Below, piece after piece: positions 1-6,907 of a stretch of DNA of 64,000 nt. The stretch is from NCBI GenBank assembly GCA_947627625.1, contig CANQWR010000001.1:186001-250000 (forward strand), in the 5' to 3' direction. The DNA is from an uncultured Ruminococcus sp. GTDB taxonomy: Bacteria; Bacillota; Clostridia; Oscillospirales; Ruminococcaceae. Position 1 is the first letter of the stretch. Each line of letters begins with the position of its first letter. A program made the position numbers and the translations under genes. The notes under the pieces are model-generated. The model worked only from the letters and a program-made list of their open reading frames with translations. It made no database searches and was not told the origin of the DNA.

Positions 1-118
1 ACTCCTGAAGAGAAAACAGAAGCTGAAATTCCGCTTTGTCTTTACGGAGGACAAGATATTGCAGATTACCGTCAAACAGCCCGACGGCACGGAGAGTCCG
101 CTTAGTGTGAGACTTTGA
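1..118 (+). CDS. C-terminal end of an upstream Hsp70-like protein (partial)
   Basis: An open frame enters from outside the window (first whole codon at base 2) and stops at TGA 116-118, giving about 38 residues. The stretch reads KLKFRFVFTEDKILQITV followed by a short Gly-containing turn and a final beta-like strand. This resembles the last strands of an Hsp70 substrate-binding domain, and also the corresponding part of the next gene's product (KIKFRIDFDEQE near its end). The 57-base gap to that gene carries its ribosome binding site but no terminator, so both are probably in one operon. If correct, the operon encodes two Hsp70-type proteins in a row. The identification rests on a short tail and is tentative. 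Confidence 0.45.
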   Translation, partial: LLKRKQKLKFRFVFTEDKILQITVKQPDGTESPLSVRL

Positions 119-175
119 TTATATTTGTTTACGGTGAGACAAAAAACTTTTTTGAAATAAAGAGGTGGTTATAGA

Positions 176-2566
176 GTGAATCTTAGAGAGTGGCTGAGTT
201 CACCGCACACGGACAGGGTAAACCTTGATGTGATTGTACAGATAGCACAGATTTGTATGAATTTTTCGGGGAGTGCGGTCATAAGACCCGAAAATTTTGA
301 GGTTTCCGAGAGCGATGAGGGCGACGGATATTTTGAAGTCTCATATAATAAAATTTGTGATTATGACAATACCTGCCGACCTGTCCCTGAGTGTGCGGAT
401 ATTGCGGACGAAAAAGACAATATTTTCTGTCTGGGACTTCTTATATATCGGATAGCTACGGGGGGAGACTATGACCTGTCAAAGGCGGAAATGCTCTCCA
501 ATATGGTTGAGGACGAAAACAGTTTCCCGTTTTTGTCATACGAGAGCGTTTACGGAAGCGGTGCAGTACCCGACAGAAAAATTGTCTGGGAGATAACAGA
601 GCGTGCGACAGACCTGAACAGAGAGAAAAGACCGTCATACGAGTGGATACTTGACAGGATAATATCGGAGTTTCCGTCAGGGGCTGAAATTGACATTCGG
701 GAAAAGGCTACGGGTAGAGTTATGGAGACGGTCAATGTTGCACTTGACTGCCCTCTCACGGTCTGGAAGTGCAGAGAGGAGTACAATTTTTCGGGGAGGG
801 TCTACATACCCGAAAAGCTGGAGCAGGAGAGTAAAATCCCGTACAGAATATGTGTCAAGAAATACATATGCCAAATAGTGCCGAAAGACTTGCCGTCACC
901 CGAAAAATGGTGCGTATCGGTTCTGTCGGGGAAAAAGTGTGTCGGGATAGACTTCGGCACTTGGAACAGTTCTGTATCGTATGTGAACAGCGAGGGCTAC
1001 ACGGAGGACGTTTTTTCGGGAAAAGGTACTATTCCGACGGTAGTCTGCTATATTTCGGAAAATGAATGCATTTTTGGTGAGGAAGCTGTCAGACACTATT
1101 TAGCTCACCCGAATGCGGTGTCAAGGTGTTTCAAGAGGAGCATAGAGACAGCCGAGAAGTTCACGATAACCGCCGAAAACGGTGATATTATTGAGGAGAC
1201 ATATTATAGTCTGACAGTAAAATTTCTGAAATATCTCTATGGGACTGCAAGCGAAAAACTTGGTCTTGACAGCGAAAACAGCGTGGTAGTCCTGACAGTT
1301 CCCGCTTGCTATGATGCGGGAATGAAAACGACTATATATACAGCGTCCTGTGAGGCGGGTTTTGAGCCTGTTATACTCACAGAGCCTGAAGCCGTTGCGT
1401 TCTTTTTCGGCATGAGAAACGAGTGCAGCGGGAATGCACTTGTCTTTGATATGGGCGGCGGGACTACAGACATAAGTATAATAAATTTCAGTGGAGTATC
1501 TGGGGACGCTCCGTCTGTCAGGTCTGAGACAATAGACGGTATCGGACTTTTAGGCGGTGCGGACTTGACAGAGGTGCTTTTTTCGGAGTTCCTGAAAATT
1601 CTGAAAACACGCCATGGTCTTGATATGTCGTCGGAGACTGTGTCGGGGCTTGAGACTCACAGATTCAATGTAAACAGAAGTGAGCTAATGTCTCTTGCGG
1701 AGGAGATGAAAATAAAACTGTCATCTGAGGAAAAAGCGGAGGCTGAGACGGAAATTTACTTCCCGAACAGTCTTGAAAAGAAAAAAATAAATTTTCTTAT
1801 AAAAAGACGGCAGTACGAAATATTGATAAAGGACAGGATAAACTCCCTCAAAGGCAGGATAAAAAACGCCGTCTCAAAGAGTGGCATGAAGATAAATTCA
1901 ATAAAGAATGTGATAGTCACGGGCGGAGCTTCGGTTACTCCTGCTGTGAGAGACATGGTTTTTTCGCTGTTTTCGTCACCCGATTGCAAGTTGCACTATG
2001 TTGACTACGGCACGGCTGTTTCGAGGGGAGCGTCAATATATGCCAATCAGCTTGCGGAGAAAAAGACGGAGAGACAGAGCGTCTCTGAACTCACATATGA
2101 TTTAGGTGTACTCACGGCAGGGGCATTTGGTGCGAGACCTTTATTCAAGCCTGTTGCGAGTGCGGGAACTTCTCTGAGGGAGGGCGGAATTTCTGTCTCA
2201 GCGGTGTGCGTACCAACCGAGGAGGAGACAACAGGAAGATACTGCCGTATGTTTTTGTACAGGAGACCGCCCGAGTACTCCCACGTTGAGAGTACATTTG
2301 ACCCCGATGGTGACGTGATATGCCCGATAGGTTCACTTTATGCGGGAGATTTCCCCGACGATTTTGACCCGTCGGAGGGGAAAATAAAGTTCAGGATAGA
2401 TTTTGATGAGCAGGAGTGCATATCTTCGGACGTGATTTTCTATATGCCCGAAAAGCGTAAAGGCATAGCGAAATTCATACCGCAAAGGCGTGGAGAACCC
2501 GAATATAACGCCGTGGGGACGAGAAAGGCGGTATTTATTCCGAATGCCATGAGTGAGAAAACATGA
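176..2566 (+). CDS. Hsp70-family ATPase with an N-terminal kinase-like C-lobe
   Basis: 796 residues; GTG start preceded by AGAGGTGG seven bases upstream. Residues about 255-640 form an actin-fold Hsp70 ATPase: phosphate-1 loop GIDFGT (257-262), phosphate-2 loop DMGGGTTD (425-432) and adenosine loop VTGGAS (from 581). All nucleotide-binding signatures look intact. The C-terminal part replaces the usual DnaK substrate domain with a divergent beta-rich region. Residues 1-170 are unusual. RPENF (37-41), DNIFCLGLLIYRIATG (81-96) and REKRPSYEWI (149-158) match the catalytic-loop neighbourhood, helix F and the RP motif of a protein-kinase C-lobe, but there is no N-lobe, no HRD aspartate and no DFG. 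I infer a pseudokinase remnant used for binding. It overlaps the next gene by four bases (ATGA), indicating translational coupling. Confidence 0.8.
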   Translation: MNLREWLSSPHTDRVNLDVIVQIAQICMNFSGSAVIRPENFEVSESDEGDGYFEVSYNKICDYDNTCRPVPECADIADEKDNIFCLGLLIYRIATGGDYDLSKAEMLSNMVEDENSFPFLSYESVYGSGAVPDRKIVWEITERATDLNREKRPSYEWILDRIISEFPSGAEIDIREKATGRVMETVNVALDCPLTVWKCREEYNFSGRVYIPEKLEQESKIPYRICVKKYICQIVPKDLPSPEKWCVSVLSGKKCVGIDFGTWNSSVSYVNSEGYTEDVFSGKGTIPTVVCYISENECIFGEEAVRHYLAHPNAVSRCFKRSIETAEKFTITAENGDIIEETYYSLTVKFLKYLYGTASEKLGLDSENSVVVLTVPACYDAGMKTTIYTASCEAGFEPVILTEPEAVAFFFGMRNECSGNALVFDMGGGTTDISIINFSGVSGDAPSVRSETIDGIGLLGGADLTEVLFSEFLKILKTRHGLDMSSETVSGLETHRFNVNRSELMSLAEEMKIKLSSEEKAEAETEIYFPNSLEKKKINFLIKRRQYEILIKDRINSLKGRIKNAVSKSGMKINSIKNVIVTGGASVTPAVRDMVFSLFSSPDCKLHYVDYGTAVSRGASIYANQLAEKKTERQSVSELTYDLGVLTAGAFGARPLFKPVASAGTSLREGGISVSAVCVPTEEETTGRYCRMFLYRRPPEYSHVESTFDPDGDVICPIGSLYAGDFPDDFDPSEGKIKFRIDFDEQECISSDVIFYMPEKRKGIAKFIPQRRGEPEYNAVGTRKAVFIPNAMSEKT

Positions 2567-3210
2567 GCGGTATAGTGCGGAAACTTGCGGAGGGAGACTG
2601 TCTGCTGACGGCGAACTATGCGAACTGTTCCGAATATCTCGGACCGCACAGGAGATTTATACTGTGGGTTCAGGGCTGTGAGAGGAACTGCATGGGCTGT
2701 ATATCGCCCGAAATGCAGTCTCTCACGGGGGGGACTGCCCTGTCTGTTGAAAGTCTTTTCAATATGATAGCTGACTCCCACAAAATTTACGGAACAGAGG
2801 GCATGACAATAAGCGGTGGGGAGCCTTTTTATCAGGCGGACAGGCTTTGCGGACTTATTTCCCGTGTGAGGGAGCATTTTGACTTCGGTGTTATAATCTA
2901 TACCGGATATACGCTTGATGAACTTGAAAAATCGGGTGAGGAGGACGTTCTCAGGCTTGTCAATATGGCAGATGTTATTGTGGACGGCGAATATATTTCG
3001 GAACTCGATGACGACAGGGGAATGAGAGGTTCATCAAATCAGAGAGTTATAATGCTGTCGGACAGATACAGAAGTTGTGAGGACTATTTTGACTCTCTGT
3101 CGGGTAGGAAGAATCACATATACATAAAAGACGGAAAAATGCAGTTTATAGGGATACCGTCGGGAGCGACAAAGAGAATAATAAATCTTGTATCGGACAG
3201 GGAGGTATGA
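2563..3210 (+). CDS. NrdG-like radical SAM protein
   Basis: 215 residues. The CxxxCxxC iron-sulphur motif is at C39, C43 and C46, and ISGGEPFYQ a little further on is the SAM-binding GGE motif. Length and spacing match the small activating enzymes of the NrdG/PflA type, which reductively cleave SAM and place a glycyl radical on a partner enzyme. No anaerobic ribonucleotide reductase or other glycyl-radical enzyme is encoded in the window. The gene is coupled to the Hsp70 gene by an ATGA overlap. Its partner is therefore unknown: it could be another product of this operon, or the protein could act as a stand-alone 4Fe-4S single-cluster enzyme. The radical SAM call is firm; the substrate is not known. 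Confidence 0.82.
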   Translation: MSGIVRKLAEGDCLLTANYANCSEYLGPHRRFILWVQGCERNCMGCISPEMQSLTGGTALSVESLFNMIADSHKIYGTEGMTISGGEPFYQADRLCGLISRVREHFDFGVIIYTGYTLDELEKSGEEDVLRLVNMADVIVDGEYISELDDDRGMRGSSNQRVIMLSDRYRSCEDYFDSLSGRKNHIYIKDGKMQFIGIPSGATKRIINLVSDREV

Positions 3211-3213
3211 GGA

Positions 3214-3915
3214 GTGGAGACAAGCATAAAGAAAAATCAGTATTTCTGTATAGAGAACTGGTGCAAGGTCAGGGAGAGACTGATTATAAATATAGAGTGC
3301 AGTTTTGAGGGGGAGCAAGACACAGAGGAGAGTACAGTGGACTGGAACTCCGAAAAGCACGCAAATCCCGTAATGTTGATAAGAAACAGCGGGGAACTGT
3401 GGATTTCAACAAAGTCCTCTGACGGCAGAAAAATCAGGTCTGTTATTATGAAACTGACTTCGGCTGTGGGGGACATTGAGTCGATGTATCTGAAGTACGG
3501 CATAGCGTCTTTTGACCCCATGAAGCACGATTATTCGGTTGATTGGAAGGGCGATATAAGACACGATGTAATCACTTTCACAATGACGGAGACGGGTGCG
3601 GACATTTCATTTTCGGTGTCTCAGCAGGAGAGTGCGGACAGGGATAAAATTGAAGATACTCCAAAGAGGGAGATAGAGTTTGACGAGGACGACATTTTCG
3701 GAAATATAAGGGCAGATTTGAGTGTACTGAGACTTATAGAGACTCCCGAGGCAGGGGAGTGTGTTGTAAATCTGGAGAGTGCGGAGAAAAACTTGCTTGA
3801 AAACGGAGACAGAAATTCTGCGGAGGAAGTAATTGAGAGGGCTGAACAGATAATAGTAAAATATATTGACGAGTCGACAAAAGCCCTCCACGAGTACAAA
3901 AAGAGTATAATCTGA
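3214..3915 (+). CDS. Unknown protein of the Hsp70/GTPase operon
   Basis: 233 residues, GTG start with GGAGG eight bases upstream; three bases separate it from the radical SAM gene. I do not recognise the family. The first 150 residues have alternating short hydrophobic strands and few charged runs, suggesting a beta-sandwich. After an acidic stretch around residues 150-165 (rich in E and D), the last 70 residues are predicted helical and end in a lysine-rich tail. No signal peptide, membrane segment or catalytic motif is visible. Position between the radical SAM protein and the coiled-coil proteins suggests a structural or adaptor role in the same complex, which is inference only. Confidence 0.7.
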   Translation: METSIKKNQYFCIENWCKVRERLIINIECSFEGEQDTEESTVDWNSEKHANPVMLIRNSGELWISTKSSDGRKIRSVIMKLTSAVGDIESMYLKYGIASFDPMKHDYSVDWKGDIRHDVITFTMTETGADISFSVSQQESADRDKIEDTPKREIEFDEDDIFGNIRADLSVLRLIETPEAGECVVNLESAEKNLLENGDRNSAEEVIERAEQIIVKYIDESTKALHEYKKSII

Positions 3916-3934
3916 CGAGAGGGGGCAGAGTAGA

Positions 3935-5434
3935 GTGTCAAGAATAAGTGAGCTTGAAGACGAGATAAACAGACTAAATTCCGCTATAAAAGCACAGGAG
4001 GCAAATATCAGGCAAACGGCTTCCGAGGTGGAGGAGAAAAACAGACGGGAACTTGAAAATCTAAGGAAACAGGCTTCCCGTATGCTTGAAGACGACAGAC
4101 AGGCTATATCTGCAAAATACACTTCAATGCTTGCTGACGTTGAGAGCGAGGGACAGAGAAAAGCTCAACAGGTTTATGAATCGCTCCGTGCACAGTATTC
4201 CGAGCTTGAAGCGGAGCTTGAAAAGGCTTATGAGGAGGAGTCCGAGAAATTCAGAGATGTGAGGAGACAGCAGAGGAGTTTTGAATCCGAGTACAAAGAG
4301 CGTCTGGAGACACTTCGTCAGAAAGCCGTTTCGAAACTTGAACAGGCAAAGAGAGAGTACTTAGATATGAGCAAGAGCTGTCCCGTGGAGTGGTTCATGC
4401 GTGGTCACCTTGAAGTCTACAGAAAACAGTTCGCCTTTATAGAGGACAGTCTCAAAAACGGTCTTTTTGAGGCTGTTTCGGGAACTTCCGACAATCTTAT
4501 TCTGAAAATGAATATGGAGAGGGCGGACATAGACAGGGAATTTGACAGGTGGTATCACTATTACAGCGTTCTCAAAGAACTTGCACTGACAGGGCGTGAT
4601 ATGTTTTTCGGCTTTGGCAGGAGTACTGAAAATCTGGAGTTAAGTGCGGAATTTTACGAGGAGGAGGGAGTTAGAAATAACTCTTTTGACGAGGACTTCA
4701 TGAACTTCTGGACACAGGGGAATTTTAATGTACTTCTTGAAAAATTCAACGAGACTTGCAGTTTTATAACGGACTTTTCGGAGAGCCTGCCAAAGGACGT
4801 TCCAATCAGGGAGGGTCTGGTCTCCTACATGATTAAGAATCCCGAAAAGGAGTCGGGGGTATCCTCTGAAATCATGTACAGAAAAGCTAAGGATATTGCG
4901 GAGATAATTGACGAGACCGCTTCAATGATACGCTCTTTGCACAGCAGGGTGAGAGCCTATGACGAGAGACAAAATATTTGTGCGGAAATTTGCGAATCAG
5001 CGGAGAATTTCGGCTTTTATCCCGAACCGTCCGAATCGTGGTATCAGGACGACGATAGGAGAAAGACACTCTCACTGATATTTGACGATGAAAATCAGTT
5101 AAATGAATTATATGTTTTTATAATACCTGTGTTTTCGCAGAGGAGTGACATCTGGCACAACAGCATAGGATTTGTCGTGAACAGTGCAAACAGCGGAAGT
5201 CTCAGACAGAGAGTAGCCGATTTTTTCAGTGAGTCGTATATGCGTGAAGGGATAGGAGTACTCGAAAAGACAAGTGCAGAGGCGGAGAATTTTACGTTTG
5301 AACAGCTTATAAATATATTCAGCAGAGAATTTCAGATGCAAATAAACGGGACTTCTGTCGGGACGGGCAAATCGGGTTCAGCGGGTACGTCTATTGGCAG
5401 AGGTTATCAAAGAGACAAATTCCATAAGGAGTGA
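3935..5434 (+). CDS. Coiled-coil protein A of the Hsp70/GTPase operon
   Basis: 499 residues, GTG start after a GAGAGGGGG purine-rich site. Residues 1-150 are a long, highly charged heptad-like coiled coil opening with ISELEDEINRLN. The middle (150-350) is mostly helical. Near residue 355 the motif GFYPEPSESW is followed by a predicted beta region with the segment LYVFIIPVFSQ. A similar layout (coiled coil, then a GFY motif, then strands) is seen in the next gene's product, so the two may be distant paralogues. There is no nucleotide-binding motif and no membrane segment. The stop overlaps the ribosome-binding region of the next gene. Probable scaffold or substrate-binding subunit; family not recognised. 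Confidence 0.72.
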   Translation: MSRISELEDEINRLNSAIKAQEANIRQTASEVEEKNRRELENLRKQASRMLEDDRQAISAKYTSMLADVESEGQRKAQQVYESLRAQYSELEAELEKAYEEESEKFRDVRRQQRSFESEYKERLETLRQKAVSKLEQAKREYLDMSKSCPVEWFMRGHLEVYRKQFAFIEDSLKNGLFEAVSGTSDNLILKMNMERADIDREFDRWYHYYSVLKELALTGRDMFFGFGRSTENLELSAEFYEEEGVRNNSFDEDFMNFWTQGNFNVLLEKFNETCSFITDFSESLPKDVPIREGLVSYMIKNPEKESGVSSEIMYRKAKDIAEIIDETASMIRSLHSRVRAYDERQNICAEICESAENFGFYPEPSESWYQDDDRRKTLSLIFDDENQLNELYVFIIPVFSQRSDIWHNSIGFVVNSANSGSLRQRVADFFSESYMREGIGVLEKTSAEAENFTFEQLINIFSREFQMQINGTSVGTGKSGSAGTSIGRGYQRDKFHKE

Positions 5435-5439
5435 TTTTA

Positions 5440-6888
5440 GTGAGTGGTTCGGGAGATATATTGCTTGCACCCGTTTTGCTCGCAATGGTTGTACCTGTTG
5501 CGGCAATGGCGGCTACGGCAAGGGCAGTTTCGTCGGCGGCAAACGCAGCAAGTTCAGTCGTGCAGTTTGCGGGGGAGCAGGTCAACAGGGTCAGAATAAA
5601 TCATGCGTCAAGGAAACTCGGCAGGTACTCCGAAGCGGTGGACAGGGCTGACGAGATGGCACAGGAGACTATGAGCAATGCGATGTCAAAGTGTTACAGT
5701 GACTATATTGAGCAGACGGAACTTCTGTCGGCAGAACTCAGCAGGACACACGATATTTCGGAGTATGTGCGTAAGTGTGAGGAGACACAGGAAAAATTAA
5801 GCAGGGAACTTGAAAAGGTTTCGACAAAAGTTGAGAAACAGTGCAAGGAATATGTTGAGAGTGAGAACAAAAAAATCAGGGCAAAGCTGTCGGCGGAGAG
5901 ACAGGAAGTCCTTGACTCAATAAGCCGTATATCGGATTCGGAGGAACTCAGAAAGCAGACCGCCAGAGATACAGCGGAGAGACTTATGTCGGAGGCAAAG
6001 GGGCTTATAAGTGAACTCAAAGAGGAGTGTGCGGAAAACGGCTATTACGAGAGACTTCTGACTTTGCTTGAGAATGGTTTGAGAGACACCGAAAACAGTT
6101 TCAGTGACGGTATGTACGAAGCAGCTGTAATAAATTCCTATTCGGTAATAGACTCCGTGATAGATGTCCTTGAGAAAAAACAGCAGGCGGAGAGAAAGAA
6201 TATAGCCATTTACGCAAAGTGCAAGGCGAGCCTTGAGGAAATCGGCTGTCTGCTTGAAAACTGCCGTTCGGTGGACTACACACTCGAAGAGACGGCGGAC
6301 GGACAGAGACAGGATATCAACATAGACGATTTCACGGTCTTTTTCAAAGGCAGTTGGGAGCGTATAGAGGAGAGTTATAATAGAATTTCGGAACGTATAA
6401 ACGGGAGCGATTTTTCAAATTTTGTGATGGAGGAGCTTGTAGACCTTGATGACAGTGCGGGGAGACTTCTCTCGGAGTTCAGGAGTGAAATTGTCAGGGC
6501 TTATGACAGACTGCACAACAATCTTCTCAGAAACGAATACGCAGATATAGTTGCGTCGGAGTACGAAAAAATGGGCTTTTATGAGGACTACCCCGACGAG
6601 GACACAGACCCTATAGACGGTACGGTCATGATGTTCCGCAAGGACAGCACGGGGGAAGTCATAAAAATCAGTCTCAGCCCCGAGGAGAGGGAAAACGGTT
6701 CGCTTGAAATAGGGATAAATATACAGTCGCACGACGACAGCTGTGAAGATATGTCCACGGAGATAAGACGTTCACAGCAGAGACAGCAGCTCTGTAACGG
6801 CATAATGAACAGCGGTGCGGGAAAGAAACTCGGCATGAGTGCGACACACTCCTGTCAGCGTGGAACTCAAAACAGAAATGCTTTTTGA
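5440..6888 (+). CDS. Coiled-coil protein B with hydrophobic N-terminus
   Basis: 482 residues from GTG 5440, chosen because AAGGAG at 5426-5431 lies eight bases upstream; the in-frame GTG at 5431 has no room for a ribosome site. The N-terminus (about residues 5-35) is an Ala/Val/Met-rich hydrophobic segment that could insert in or lie on the membrane. It is followed by about 200 residues of charged coiled coil and a helical middle. Near residue 370 the motif EKMGFYEDYP leads into a beta region, as in the preceding protein, which suggests a shared ancestor. The tail is rich in Gln, Arg and Ser. No known domain was recognised. It may anchor the complex to the membrane together with the three-helix protein encoded further downstream. 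Confidence 0.72.
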   Translation: MSGSGDILLAPVLLAMVVPVAAMAATARAVSSAANAASSVVQFAGEQVNRVRINHASRKLGRYSEAVDRADEMAQETMSNAMSKCYSDYIEQTELLSAELSRTHDISEYVRKCEETQEKLSRELEKVSTKVEKQCKEYVESENKKIRAKLSAERQEVLDSISRISDSEELRKQTARDTAERLMSEAKGLISELKEECAENGYYERLLTLLENGLRDTENSFSDGMYEAAVINSYSVIDSVIDVLEKKQQAERKNIAIYAKCKASLEEIGCLLENCRSVDYTLEETADGQRQDINIDDFTVFFKGSWERIEESYNRISERINGSDFSNFVMEELVDLDDSAGRLLSEFRSEIVRAYDRLHNNLLRNEYADIVASEYEKMGFYEDYPDEDTDPIDGTVMMFRKDSTGEVIKISLSPEERENGSLEIGINIQSHDDSCEDMSTEIRRSQQRQQLCNGIMNSGAGKKLGMSATHSCQRGTQNRNAF

Positions 6889-6907
6889 CGGAGGACGGTG
6901 ATTTCAG

